From the NCBI GenBank assembly GCA_020847735.1, contig JADLBL010000018.1, forward strand, positions 62,001-126,000: a DNA stretch of 64,000 bases. The letters are read 5' to 3'. Below are positions 1 to 8,998 of this stretch, one piece after another. The stretch's first letter is position 1. The number at the start of each line of letters is the position of its first letter. Source of the DNA: Candidatus Eisenbacteria bacterium (lineage in GTDB: Bacteria; Eisenbacteria; RBG-16-71-46). Under the pieces are notes generated by a model. The model made no database searches, was not told where the DNA came from, and was given only the letters and a program-made list of their open reading frames with translations. The translations under genes and the position numbers were made by a program.

Positions 1-1143
1 GTGACGCTGCACGATCCCGACGTGAGCCTGTGCTCCACGGGCGGACTGGTCGGCGTGGGCGGCCTGGCCCGCGATCCGGCGACGGGTGTGATGCACGCGC
101 TCGCACGCGGGACCGGGTCCACCGACGGGGTCTATTCCCTGAACGGCCCGAGCGCGGGGCGGAAGCTGCAAACCTACGATCGCCCTGCAGGCCTGATCTT
201 CACCCCGGACGGCGACGGGTTCGTGAGCGAGGACTACAGCGGGAAGATCTTCCGGTTCGTGGACGCCGAGTCGTCCATGGTCTGGGTGGATGGCATGCAC
301 CCGGGCGACGACGATCCGTACGGCATGGCCGTTGCGCCGCCCGGCTTCAGCGGCTCCAACATCTCGCCCGGCGACGTGATCGTCGTGGACTGCGGCTACA
401 GCGGGCCGGACCAGATCTGGTCGTTTCCGCCGGCGGCCGCCGCGTCGGAGCGCCTGCTCGCACCCGATCCGGGCAACGTGGACTGGTTCGACGTCGCCGC
501 TTCCCAGGACGGCCGCGTGTGGGTGAGCGACGCCCTCGCGGGCGCGTCGCTCACGCGATTGTTCGCGGACGGCACGACGTCGCCGCTCACGCTGGACGCC
601 ACGCTGGGCGACCCCGTCGGCCTCGCCTGGGACGGGCGCGAGGGCGTGTTGTATGTCGCCAGCCTCGCGCCTCCGGCGCTCTATCGGGTGGATCCAGTCA
701 CCGGCGGGACCCGGCTGGTCGCGGACGGCTTCGCGAGTCCGGCCTACGCGGGTATCGAGGTGGACGAAAACGCGCGCCGCCTATGGCTCGCCGATGCAGG
801 GCGGAACCGTGTTTACACGTTCTGCCTGCCCGGGACCGCGACCGAGGTCGAGGACGGCTCCCGGCCGGAGACGTTCACGCTTCACGCGGCACCCAATCCG
901 CTGCGCTCGATCACGACGCTCACGTTCTCGCTGCCGACGGCGGCGAGGACCAGCGTGGACGTGTTCGACCTCTCGGGGAGGCGCGTCGTCCGCCTGCGCG
1001 ACGGTCCGCTCGCGTCCGGGGAGCATGCGCTGCGCTGGGACGGCCGCGACGCGGCTGGCCGCCCCGTGGCGCCGGGGCTCTACCTCGCGCGCGTCACCGC
1101 AGGCACCCGGTCGGTTTCCCGCCGCGTCGTGGTCTGCCGTTAG
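1..1143 (+). CDS. Secreted NHL/SMP-30-like beta-propeller protein with FlgD-like C-terminal domain (5' partial)
   Basis: The frame is open from the first base and no signal peptide is visible, so the true start lies upstream of the window. Residues about 1-275 carry short repeats of the type 'GLAWDGREGVLYVASL' and 'IEVDENARRLWLADAGRNRVYTF', which resemble NHL/SMP-30 six-bladed propellers that read ligands or act as lactonases; no catalytic residues can be assigned. Residues about 295-380 form the FlgD-like/T9SS-type Ig domain (AAPNPLRSITTLTFSLP, then APGLYLARV) shared by four other proteins in the window. It is followed by a paralogous pair with the same tail, so it probably belongs to a block of exported surface proteins. 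The substrate is unknown. Confidence 0.75.
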   Translation: MTLHDPDVSLCSTGGLVGVGGLARDPATGVMHALARGTGSTDGVYSLNGPSAGRKLQTYDRPAGLIFTPDGDGFVSEDYSGKIFRFVDAESSMVWVDGMHPGDDDPYGMAVAPPGFSGSNISPGDVIVVDCGYSGPDQIWSFPPAAAASERLLAPDPGNVDWFDVAASQDGRVWVSDALAGASLTRLFADGTTSPLTLDATLGDPVGLAWDGREGVLYVASLAPPALYRVDPVTGGTRLVADGFASPAYAGIEVDENARRLWLADAGRNRVYTFCLPGTATEVEDGSRPETFTLHAAPNPLRSITTLTFSLPTAARTSVDVFDLSGRRVVRLRDGPLASGEHALRWDGRDAAGRPVAPGLYLARVTAGTRSVSRRVVVCR

Positions 1144-1146
1144 CGC

Positions 1147-1185
1147 TCCCCGGAAGCGCCTGGCGTAACGCCTGGGCGCCGGGGA
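1147..1185 (+). terminator. Imperfect GC-rich hairpin after the first gene
   Basis: Inverted arms CCCCGG (1148-1153) and CCGGGG (1179-1184) enclose further complementary CGCC/GGCG segments just after the stop codon. There is no T tract, so termination is only suggested by position. Confidence 0.3.
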
Positions 1186-1228
1186 AGCCTGTCAGATCCT
1201 GCGACCCGATCCATTCGAGGAGAGCCTC

Positions 1229-3682
1229 ATGCGCATCCTTGCTGCTGTTGTCGCCTTCCTGCTGTTCGCCTCGAGCGCGACCCCCGTGCACGCCGCCTGG
1301 CCGAACAGCCCGTTCACGAACCTGCCGCTGTGCACCGCGGCGGACAATCAGGAGACCCCGAGGATCATCCCGGATGGCACAGGAGGCGCGATCGTCACCT
1401 GGCAGGACTTCCGCAGCGGCACGAACTACGACATCTTCGCGCAGCACGTGCTGGCGTCGGGTGCGGTGGATCCGGCGTGGCCGGCCGATGGCCGCGCGCT
1501 GTGCACCGCGGCGAACGACCAGAATCTCCCGATGATCGTCCCGGATGACTCTGGTGGCGCGATCGTCACCTGGCAGGACGGCCGCAGCGGTACGAACTGG
1601 GACATCTACGCGCAGCACGTGCTGGCGTCGGGTGCGGTGGATCCGGCGTGGCCGGCCGACGGCCGCGCGCTGTGCACCGCGGCGAACTATCAGATCTACC
1701 CAATGATCGCGCCGGATGGCTCTGGTGGCGCGATCGTCACCTGGCAGGACATCCGCAACGGCGGGTTTTACAACATCTACGTGCAGCATGTGCTGGCCTC
1801 GGGTGCGGTGGATCCGGCGTGGCCGGCCGACGGCCGCGCGCTGATCACCATGGCGAACAACCAGACTGACCCGATGATCGTCCCGGATGGCTCTGGTGGC
1901 GTGATCGTCACCTGGGAGGACTACCGAAGCGGCACGGTCAGCGACATCTATGCCCAGCACCTGCTGGCGTCGGGTGCGGTGGATCCGGCGTGGCCCACGG
2001 GCGGCAACGCGCTGTGCACCGCGGCGGGCGACCAGAACTCCCCGATGATCGTTCCTGATGGCGCCGGCGGCGCGATCGTCACCTGGTACGACCTCCGCAG
2101 CGGCACGAACTTCGACATCTACGCGCAGCACGTGCTGGCCTCGGGCGCGGTGGATGGGGCGTGGCCCACGGACGGCCGCGCTCTGTGCACCGCGGCGAAC
2201 GACCAGTTCTACCAGCAGATCGTCGCGGACGGCGCCGGCGGCGCGATCGTCACCTGGCAGGACTACCGCAGCGGCACGAACTTCGCCATCTACGCGCAGC
2301 ACGTGCTGGCCTCGGGCGCGGTGGAGCCGGCGTGGCCGGCGGACGGCCGGGCGCTGTGCACTGCGGCGAACAACCAGTACTCCCCGACGATCGTCGCGGA
2401 CGGCGCCGGCGGCGCGATCGTCACCTGGGTCGACTACCGCAGCGGCAACTACGACATCTACGCTCAGCACGTGCTGACCTCGGGTGCGGTGGATGGGGCG
2501 TGGCCCACGGACGGCCGGGGGTTGTGCACCGCGGCGAACACCCAGAACTACCCGATAATCGCCCCGGATGGCTCAGGCGGCGCGATCGTCGCCTGGACTG
2601 ACTACCGCAGCGGTACGGGCTCCGACATCTACGCGCAGCGCGTCGAGGGGTTCGGCCGGCTCGGCAACCCCGAACCCACGATCGCGAGCCTGCGCGACGT
2701 GCCCTACGACAACGGCGGGCGCCTCAAGCTCTCGTGGGCGGCGAGCTACCTCGATGCCGCGCCGTTCAACGGGATCTACCAGTACGAGGTCTGGCGCTCG
2801 ATCCCGCCCGGCGCGGCGCAGGCGCGCCTGCGCGGCGGGGCCCGGCTGCTGCGGCCGGACGCGCTCGCGCCGCTCGCGCGGGACGGGGCGCTGCTCGCCA
2901 CCGCCAACGGCACGCAGACGATCTACTGGGAGTACGTCGCGACCCAGCCCGCGCGCCGGTTCGCCGGCTACAGCTACGAACTGCCCACCACCGGCGACTC
3001 GGTCGCGGCGGGCATCCCGGTGACGCAGGCGCTGGTCCTGGCGCTCGCCAGCGACGGCTACTCGTTCTGGACCTCGCAGCCGATGTCGGGCTACTCGGTG
3101 GACAACCTGGCGCCGGCCGCGCCGGCGCCGTTCACGGGCGAGTACGCGGCGGGCAGCGCGACGCTCCACTGGGGCCGCAACGCCGAGGCGGACCTCGCCG
3201 GCTACCGGCTCTACCGGGGCACCGTGCCGGGGTTCGTGCCGGGCCCCGCGAACCTGGTGTCGGCGCTGGCCGACACGGGCTACACGGACGTGGCGGGGCA
3301 GCCCTACATCTACAAGCTGACCGCGGTGGACGTGCACGGCAACGAGTCGCCGGTGGCGACGCTGTCGCCGTCGGGAACGCTGGCGGTGGACGGCTCCGGC
3401 GCGGCGACGCTGGCATTCGCGCCGCCCTCGCCCAACCCGGCAAACGCGCGGACGGTGCTGCGCTACACGCTGCCGGGTGCGGGGGCGGTGAAGCTGGCGA
3501 TCTACGACGCGGCGGGCCGGCAGGTGCGGGTGCTGGCGGCGGGGGTGCGCGAGGCAGGCGAGCACGCCGAGGCGTGGGATCTGCGCGACGAGGGCGGACG
3601 GGCGGTCCGCGCGGGGCTCTACTTCGCGCGCTTCGAGGCGGCGGGCGTCGCGCGCGTGCGCAGGGTGGCCGTCGCGCGCTGA
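1229..3682 (+). CDS. Secreted repeat protein with eight 57-residue repeats, Fn3-like segments and FlgD-like tail
   Basis: 817 residues. The ATG follows a purine-rich ribosome site (GAGGAGA) and encodes a signal peptide (MRILAAVVAFLLFASSATPVHA). Residues about 33-470 hold eight copies of a 57-residue unit centred on GGAIVTWxDxRSGTNxDIYAQ; one repeat per blade would give an eight-bladed propeller, which is inference. Two Fn3-like segments follow (about 485-650 and 650-710, 'ADLAGYRLYRGT'). The last 80 residues are the FlgD-like/T9SS-type domain, which in other FCB bacteria directs export or attachment. The next gene is a tandem paralog with seven repeats. The ligand is unknown; a surface-displayed or secreted binding protein is the likeliest role. 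Confidence 0.85.
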   Translation: MRILAAVVAFLLFASSATPVHAAWPNSPFTNLPLCTAADNQETPRIIPDGTGGAIVTWQDFRSGTNYDIFAQHVLASGAVDPAWPADGRALCTAANDQNLPMIVPDDSGGAIVTWQDGRSGTNWDIYAQHVLASGAVDPAWPADGRALCTAANYQIYPMIAPDGSGGAIVTWQDIRNGGFYNIYVQHVLASGAVDPAWPADGRALITMANNQTDPMIVPDGSGGVIVTWEDYRSGTVSDIYAQHLLASGAVDPAWPTGGNALCTAAGDQNSPMIVPDGAGGAIVTWYDLRSGTNFDIYAQHVLASGAVDGAWPTDGRALCTAANDQFYQQIVADGAGGAIVTWQDYRSGTNFAIYAQHVLASGAVEPAWPADGRALCTAANNQYSPTIVADGAGGAIVTWVDYRSGNYDIYAQHVLTSGAVDGAWPTDGRGLCTAANTQNYPIIAPDGSGGAIVAWTDYRSGTGSDIYAQRVEGFGRLGNPEPTIASLRDVPYDNGGRLKLSWAASYLDAAPFNGIYQYEVWRSIPPGAAQARLRGGARLLRPDALAPLARDGALLATANGTQTIYWEYVATQPARRFAGYSYELPTTGDSVAAGIPVTQALVLALASDGYSFWTSQPMSGYSVDNLAPAAPAPFTGEYAAGSATLHWGRNAEADLAGYRLYRGTVPGFVPGPANLVSALADTGYTDVAGQPYIYKLTAVDVHGNESPVATLSPSGTLAVDGSGAATLAFAPPSPNPANARTVLRYTLPGAGAVKLAIYDAAGRQVRVLAAGVREAGEHAEAWDLRDEGGRAVRAGLYFARFEAAGVARVRRVAVAR
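1329..2645 (+). repeat. Tandem 171-bp coding repeats (8 units)
   Basis: The phrase GATCGTCACCTGG recurs every 171 bp, for example near 1390 and 1561. Units differ mainly at a few codons, giving long near-identical DNA stretches prone to recombination. Confidence 0.9.
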
Positions 3683-3740
3683 TCGGGAGGGATCCGGGGC
3701 ACGGGCGAGCGCTCGTCCCCGGGCGGCCGCCGCAGGAGAA

Positions 3741-3768
3741 GGCCCGCGCCGGCGGAGCGGCGCGGGCC
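3741..3768 (+). terminator. Perfect 10-bp hairpin after the eight-repeat gene
   Basis: GGCCCGCGCC (3741-3750) pairs with GGCGCGGGCC (3759-3768) around an 8-nt loop, about 60 bp after the stop codon. An AA precedes the stem but no T tract follows. Almost the same hairpin follows the paralogous gene at 6278-6305. Confidence 0.5.
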
Positions 3769-3923
3769 TGCGTGCGCCGGGTGCTTCGCGCGGATTGCCG
3801 CTTGCCGTGGGCTGCGCGGCGAGGAGATGCTTGTGCGCACAGGGGGCGGGCCGCCCCATGTTTCCATGGGCGCCAGAGCGGCGCGCCAGGTCATTCCACC
3901 CGATCCCTCTCCGGGAGGAGCCC

Positions 3924-6200
3924 ATGCGCATCCTCGCTTCCGCAGCCGTCTGCCTGCTGTTCGCCTCGAGTGCGCCCCCCGCGCAGGCCGCCTGGCCGAA
4001 CAGCCCGTTCACGAACCTTCCGTTGTCCACCGCGGCGAACGAGCAGTCCTACCCGACGATCGCCTCGGACGGCGCCGGCGGCGCGATCGTCACCTGGCAG
4101 GACTTCCGCAGCGGCACGAACTCCGACATCTACGCGCAGCACGTGCTGGCCTCGGGCGCGGTGGATCCGGCGTGGCCGGCGAACGGCCGGGCGCTGTGCA
4201 CCGCGGCCTCCAACCAGGCCTCCCCGACGATCGCCTCGGACGGCGCCGGCGGCGCGATCGTCACCTGGTACGACTTGCGCAGCGGCAACAACGACATCTA
4301 CGCGCAGCACGTGCTGGCGTCGGGTGCGGTGGATCCGGCGTGGCCAGCGAACGGCCGCGCGCTGTGCACCGCGGCCTCCAGCCAGTCCTCCCCGACGATC
4401 GTCGCGGACGGCGCCGGCGGCGCGATCGTCACCTGGTACGACTACCGCAGCGGCACGAACTCCGACATCTACGCGCAGCACGTGCTGGCCTCGGGTGCGG
4501 TGGATCCAGCGTGGCCGGCCGACGGCCGGGCGCTGTGCGCCGCGGCGGACGACCAGTACTACCCGCAGATCGTCGTGGACGGCGCCGGCGGCGCGATCGT
4601 CACCTGGTATGACTTGCGCAGCGGCAACAACGACATCTACGCGCAGCACGTGCTGGCCTCGGGCGCGGTGGATCCAGCGTGGCCGGCGAACGGCCGGGCG
4701 CTGTGCACCGCGGCCTCCGATCAGGCCTCCCCGATGATCGCCTCGGACGGCGCCAGCGGCGCGATCGTCACCTGGTATGACTTGCGCAGCGGCAACTACG
4801 ACATCTACGCGCAGCACGTGCTGGCCTCGGGCGCGGTGGACCCGGCGTGGCCGGCCGACGGCCGCGCGCTGTGCACCGCGACCTCCGACCAGGCCTCCCC
4901 GATGATCGCCTCGGACGGCGCCGGCGGCGCGATCGTCACCTGGTACGACTCCCGCGGCGGCAACTCCGACATCTACGCGCAGCACGTGCTGGGCTCGGGC
5001 GTGGCGGATCCGGCGTGGCCGGGGGACGGGCAGGCGGTGTGCACCACGACGAACGACCAGTACTCCCCGAAGATCGTCGCGGACGGCGCCGGCGGCGCGA
5101 TCGTCACCTGGCAAGACAAGCGAGGTGGCACGAACTACGACATCTACGCGCAGCGCATCGGCCGCCACGGCTACCTGGGCACGCCGGAGCCGGAGATGGT
5201 CGCCGTCGGGGATGTCGCGAACGACCAGGGCGGCCAGGTGAAGGTGTCGTGGAACGCGAGCTGGCTCGACCTCGCGTCCAACCCCGAGTTGGACGCCTAC
5301 GACGTGCTGCGCTCGGTGCCGACCTCGTTCGCGGCGCAGGCCGCGGCGCGCGGTCTCCGCGTGCGCGCGCTGACGAGCGGGTCCGCGCCGCCCGAGCCGG
5401 GGGATCTCGTCGCGCTGCCCATGAACGGGACCACCTACTACTGGGAGTACCTCACCGAAATCACGCCGCGGCACTACCTGGCCGGCTACAGCTACGTCGC
5501 GGCCACCCTGGGCGATTCGATCGCGGGCTCGAACCCCGGGACCGCGTTCATGGTGGTGGCGCGCAACTCGGCGATCACGATGTGGTGGCCGTCGCTGCCG
5601 ATGTCGGGCTACTCGGTGGACAACCTGGCGCCGGTGGCGCCGGCGCCGTTCACGGGCGAGTACGCGGGCGGCGCGACGAACCTGCACTGGCGGCCGAACG
5701 CCGAAGCGGACCTGGCGGGCTACCGGCTCTATCGGGGAACCAGCGCGGCGTTCGTGCCGGACGGGGCGAGTCTGGTGGCTGCGCTCGCCGACACCGGCTA
5801 CGCCGACGCGGGCGCGGCGGGGCGCTGGTACAAGCTCACGGCGGTGGACGTGCACGGCAACGAGTCGCCGGTGGCGACGCTGTCGCCGTCGGGGACGCTG
5901 GCGGTGGACGGCTCCGGCGCGGCGGCGCTGGCGTTCGCGCCGCCCTCCCCCAATCCGGCGAACGCGCGGACGGTGCTGCGCTACACGCTGCCGGCTGCGG
6001 GGGCGGTGAAGCTGGCGATCTACGACGCGGCGGGCCGGCAGGTGCGGGTGCTGGCCGCCGGACCGCGCGAGGCGGGCGAGCACGCCGAGGCTTGGGACCT
6101 GCGCGACGAGGGCGGCCGGGCGGTGCGCGCGGGGCTCTACTTCGCGCGCTTCGAGGCGGCGGGTGTGGCGCGCGTTCACAGGGTGGCCGTCACGCGCTGA
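3924..6200 (+). CDS. Secreted repeat protein with seven repeats, paralog of the preceding gene
   Basis: 758 residues from the ATG at 3924, chosen because GGGAGGAG lies just upstream and a signal peptide follows (MRILASAAVCLLFASSAPPAQA); an upstream ATG in frame at 3795 has neither. Seven units of the GGAIVTWYDLRSGNNDIYAQ type occupy about residues 33-410, one fewer than the neighbour. Fn3-like segments and the FlgD-like domain follow and are nearly identical at DNA level to those of the neighbour. Leader, repeats, tail and 3' hairpin are all shared, which shows a tandem duplication followed by loss or gain of one repeat. The role is unknown. Confidence 0.85.
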   Translation: MRILASAAVCLLFASSAPPAQAAWPNSPFTNLPLSTAANEQSYPTIASDGAGGAIVTWQDFRSGTNSDIYAQHVLASGAVDPAWPANGRALCTAASNQASPTIASDGAGGAIVTWYDLRSGNNDIYAQHVLASGAVDPAWPANGRALCTAASSQSSPTIVADGAGGAIVTWYDYRSGTNSDIYAQHVLASGAVDPAWPADGRALCAAADDQYYPQIVVDGAGGAIVTWYDLRSGNNDIYAQHVLASGAVDPAWPANGRALCTAASDQASPMIASDGASGAIVTWYDLRSGNYDIYAQHVLASGAVDPAWPADGRALCTATSDQASPMIASDGAGGAIVTWYDSRGGNSDIYAQHVLGSGVADPAWPGDGQAVCTTTNDQYSPKIVADGAGGAIVTWQDKRGGTNYDIYAQRIGRHGYLGTPEPEMVAVGDVANDQGGQVKVSWNASWLDLASNPELDAYDVLRSVPTSFAAQAAARGLRVRALTSGSAPPEPGDLVALPMNGTTYYWEYLTEITPRHYLAGYSYVAATLGDSIAGSNPGTAFMVVARNSAITMWWPSLPMSGYSVDNLAPVAPAPFTGEYAGGATNLHWRPNAEADLAGYRLYRGTSAAFVPDGASLVAALADTGYADAGAAGRWYKLTAVDVHGNESPVATLSPSGTLAVDGSGAAALAFAPPSPNPANARTVLRYTLPAAGAVKLAIYDAAGRQVRVLAAGPREAGEHAEAWDLRDEGGRAVRAGLYFARFEAAGVARVHRVAVTR
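4015..5155 (+). repeat. Tandem coding repeats (7 units) of the second paralog
   Basis: Units of 168-171 bp; the three-base difference reflects SGTNS versus SGNN in the repeat. They are strongly similar to the repeats at 1329-2645. Confidence 0.9.
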
Positions 6201-6277
6201 TCGGGAGCGCCCCCCGGGGCCAGGCGGCCGCTCGTCCCCGGGCGGCCGCTCGACCCCGGGCGGCCGCCGCAGGAGAA

Positions 6278-6305
6278 GGCCCGCGCCGGTGGAGCGGCGC
6301 GGGCC
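6278..6305 (+). terminator. Hairpin between convergent genes, copy of the 3741 hairpin
   Basis: Perfect arms GGCCCGCGCC (6278-6287) and GGCGCGGGCC (6296-6305). It lies between the end of the seven-repeat gene and the end of the minus-strand gene at 6339, so it may serve both. The flanking sequence, including TGCGCCGGGTGCTTCGCGCG, matches the copy downstream of 3741. Confidence 0.5.
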
Positions 6306-6338
6306 TTCGTGCGCCGGGTGCTTCGCGCGGATTGCCGC

Positions 6339-7274
6339 CTAGTGCGCCCAGAAGTGCGCGAACTTTCGCCACCAGGCTTCGATGATGTCGCGCGGGTCGC
6401 GTTCGGGCTGGTCGTAGTACTTCAGATACTCGCCCCTGGTCCTCGCCAGGATTCGCTCGTCCTGCGTGACCAGACTGAGCGCGTCCTGAACCCTCTCGCG
6501 AACGAATGGGTCCGGGTCGTCCACGCGCCGGATCAGCGCCGGCACGACGCCCGGTCCCATCTGCCCGAGCTTCTCGCTCGCGCTCCACACCACGATCTCG
6601 ACGTCGGAGCAGCCGCCGATCGAGTAGAACGACGTGTCGGCCAGGTGCGCCATGTAGTAGTCCAGGGTGTCGGGGTTGACGGCGAGTTCGTCCCGGGTGA
6701 ACGGCGTGGAGATCGGGATCGGCCCGGGCACGCCGTGCGCCATGATGCTGTCGGCCTGGGCGAGCGCCCGACGCGTCTCGGCCCGCTGGGCCACGCCACC
6801 TGGAATATCCACCCAGCGCGTGAACATCAGAGCGCCTCGAGGCGTCTGGACACTGTCGCGCAGGACTCGTTTTCGGGAGAACCGTGACGCCATTTCGGCG
6901 ACCGCGCCGGCGCGCCGTGACGCACGCGAGTCCGCGTGACTGCTCACGACCCACACCTCCGGAAAGTTCGTCGTCGCCGCCAGCACATCGCGGTACAGCT
7001 GACCGATCTGCGCAGGTGTCGGGTTCGCGTTCGGCAGTGCGACCGGCATGACGACGACGCCTCGCGTGGACAGGGCGCGCAGGTCGTCGAGGAGCGCGCG
7101 ATCGGCGACGACGAGGACTGCGGTGCTCTCCGGCCTGCTCGTGGCGAGGATGCGCCCGACCAGGCCGGGTCCGCGTGGCGGTGCGGCCAGCGAGGCGCGT
7201 ACGTGAATCGAGCACGCGCAAACGGCGCAGAGGAGGACGACGGACCACCGCGGAACGCGAGGGCGCGAATGCAT
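6339..7274 (-). CDS. Exported protein of unknown function with HEAT-like C-terminal segment
   Basis: 311 residues from the ATG at 7274. The N-terminus (MHSRPRVPRWSVVLLCAVCACSIHVRASLAA) is a signal peptide. The stretch PALIRRVDDPDPFVRERVQDAL near residue 270 looks like one HEAT repeat, a fold used for protein binding. The middle has no family I recognise; a Rossmann-like start (VLVVADRALLDDLRAL ... VVVMPVALPNANP) and a later TPDTLDYYMAHL-type segment can be seen. It lies downstream of, and in the same direction as, the SpoIIE phosphatase, with a 164-bp gap, so co-transcription is uncertain. Confidence 0.7.
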   Translation of the reverse strand: MHSRPRVPRWSVVLLCAVCACSIHVRASLAAPPRGPGLVGRILATSRPESTAVLVVADRALLDDLRALSTRGVVVMPVALPNANPTPAQIGQLYRDVLAATTNFPEVWVVSSHADSRASRRAGAVAEMASRFSRKRVLRDSVQTPRGALMFTRWVDIPGGVAQRAETRRALAQADSIMAHGVPGPIPISTPFTRDELAVNPDTLDYYMAHLADTSFYSIGGCSDVEIVVWSASEKLGQMGPGVVPALIRRVDDPDPFVRERVQDALSLVTQDERILARTRGEYLKYYDQPERDPRDIIEAWWRKFAHFWAH

Positions 7275-7438
7275 GGGGCGGTTATCGGCACGCGAGCTTG
7301 CGGCATCCAGCGGTCGCAAGCGATGAAGCCCGCGACCCCGCGCGGGAGGCTCGCTCCCGACTCCGCGCCCGGGGTCCGGACGCCGCCTCGGGGCGATGAC
7401 GGCGGGTGCTCGTGCCGGCCTGGAATCCGCCCCGCGAC

Positions 7439-8632
7439 CTACCGCACCGTCATCGCCAGCACGGTGAGGTCGTCGGTCGGGGGGCCGTCCTCGAAGGCCT
7501 GCACGCGGGCGAGGACTTCGTCCACGATCGCGCGCGGGCCGTCGGCCCGCCGCGCCCGCACCGCGTCGAGCAGCCGGTCCACGCCGAACAGGTCGTCGTC
7601 GCCCTCGGCCTCGGTGACGCCGTCGCTGTAGGCGAGCAGCACGTCGCCGGGGCCAAGCGTCGCGCGGCCGAGCTGGCAATCCCAGTCCTCGAACGCTCCG
7701 AGCACGGTCGCGGTCGCACCCAGCCACTCCGCCTCTCCGCCGGCTCGCAGCACGAGTGGCGGGTTGTGGCCGCAGTTGATGTAGCTGAGCCGGCGCGGCG
7801 CGTCCGACCACACGCCGAAGAACAGGGTCGCGAACTGGCCGGGTTTCGTGGACTCGCGCAGCAGCCGGTTCACCTGCCGCAACGCGCGCAGCGGATCCTG
7901 CGGCGTGCTGCCCGTCTGGCTGCGCAGGTGCGCCTGCAGGTTCGCCATTCGCAGCGCGGCATGCACGCCCTTGCCCGAGACGTCGGCGAGCGCCAGCCCG
8001 ACCTGCCCGGCCCCGAGCGCGAGGTAGTCGTACCAGTCGCCGCCCACGCTGCGGGCCTGGGCGCAGTGCGCGGCCAGCGCGGCGTTCGCGAGCGCGGGCG
8101 GCGCCTTGGGGAACAGCTCCGCCTGCACGTCGCGCGCGATCCGCAGCTCGTGGTCCACGCGCCGCGAGAAGTCCATGCGTTCGGCAAGCCGTTCGGCGAG
8201 GCGAATCACCTCGAAGGCGACCCCGGCGTGCGCCGCCGCCGCCAGCAGGCGCGCCCGCAACGGCGCGTCCACGGCGCCCGCGCCGACGGCGCCGAGCGCG
8301 AGCAGTCCCACCGGATGGTCGTGGCGGTCGAGGATGGGCACGAGCGCCGCGGGCGCCTCGCGCAGGCCCAGGCGCGCGCCGAGCGGCGCGAGTTCGTCAC
8401 CGTCCCACAGCGCGCCGCTCCACAATCGCTCGCTGGCCGCCGCGTCCGCGTCGAGATCCAGCACCGCCGCGTGCGAGCCCGGCTCGGCCGCGGGGACGAA
8501 CGCGCCGTCGGCGCGGCGCATCCACACCTCGAGCCATGCGGGCGCGGCCAGCTCACGCAGGTGCGCGGCGAGCAGACGGGCCAGCCCGGGGCGATCCGAA
8601 GCCGCGGCGGCGCGCCGCGTGAAGTCGTCCAT
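7439..8632 (-). CDS. SpoIIE/PP2C-type protein phosphatase with N-terminal GAF-like domain
   Basis: 397 residues. About 15-150 resembles a GAF sensor (IPILDRHDHPVGLLALG-type core). A linker helix with RIARDVQAELFPKAPP (165-179) is the usual lead-in to SpoIIE phosphatases. The metal-binding motifs are GGDWYD (197-202) and DVSGKG (217-222), with a final DDLTVLAM segment. The family dephosphorylates STAS-domain anti-sigma antagonists in partner-switching cascades; a STAS protein is encoded at 38551, though not adjacent. The start follows a good ribosome site (AAGGAGAG). The kinase partner is not in the window. Confidence 0.9.
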   Translation of the reverse strand: MDDFTRRAAAASDRPGLARLLAAHLRELAAPAWLEVWMRRADGAFVPAAEPGSHAAVLDLDADAAASERLWSGALWDGDELAPLGARLGLREAPAALVPILDRHDHPVGLLALGAVGAGAVDAPLRARLLAAAAHAGVAFEVIRLAERLAERMDFSRRVDHELRIARDVQAELFPKAPPALANAALAAHCAQARSVGGDWYDYLALGAGQVGLALADVSGKGVHAALRMANLQAHLRSQTGSTPQDPLRALRQVNRLLRESTKPGQFATLFFGVWSDAPRRLSYINCGHNPPLVLRAGGEAEWLGATATVLGAFEDWDCQLGRATLGPGDVLLAYSDGVTEAEGDDDLFGVDRLLDAVRARRADGPRAIVDEVLARVQAFEDGPPTDDLTVLAMTVR

Positions 8633-8665
8633 CGAGTCTCTCTCCTTGAAGCGCGGGGCGGCAGT

Positions 8666-8998
8666 CTACCCGAGCACCCGCCACAGGAGGAGCGCGACGG
8701 CCACGACGTACAGGGTGCCGCACACGGGAAAGATGCGGTCGGCCGCCCACTTCGGCAGGAACAGGTCCGTGACCGAGCCCTTGAGCGCGCCGCGGCGCTC
8801 GGCGAGCACGGTGAGCGGACAGCGCCAACCCGAGCGCCACAGCACGAGGCTCTCGATCAGGAGCGCCGTCACGGCCACCCAGGTCCACGGCGTGACGCGG
8901 CCCGTGAGCCCGCTGTAAAGCGCGTACACCGTGCACGCGCTCAGGATCCAGAACGCGATCGAATGGACCAGCTTGATGCCGAACAGGGTGACCTTCAC
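8666..8998 (-). CDS. Small four-helix membrane protein with CPLT motif
   Basis: 110 residues from a GTG start that overlaps the stop codon of the TonB-like gene (GTGA, 8998-8995), implying translational coupling. Four hydrophobic segments are visible, and after the second comes GWRCPLTVLAERRGA. The pattern CPLT ... LP.W ... FG.LYV is typical of a widespread uncharacterised family of small integral membrane proteins (DUF2784-like in layout). No enzymatic role is known to me. The coupling with a TonB-like protein is the only functional hint. Confidence 0.75.
   Translation of the reverse strand: MKVTLFGIKLVHSIAFWILSACTVYALYSGLTGRVTPWTWVAVTALLIESLVLWRSGWRCPLTVLAERRGALKGSVTDLFLPKWAADRIFPVCGTLYVVAVALLLWRVLG

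Noticed and set aside
1329-2645. CRISPR-like or non-coding repeat array
   Set aside because: The 171-bp units are in frame, encode a conserved 57-residue motif and have no spacers.
3891-6179. 762-residue open frame opposite the seven-repeat gene
   Set aside because: It mirrors the repeats of the sense gene, is extremely Arg-rich and has no known domain; a by-product of high G+C and repeats.
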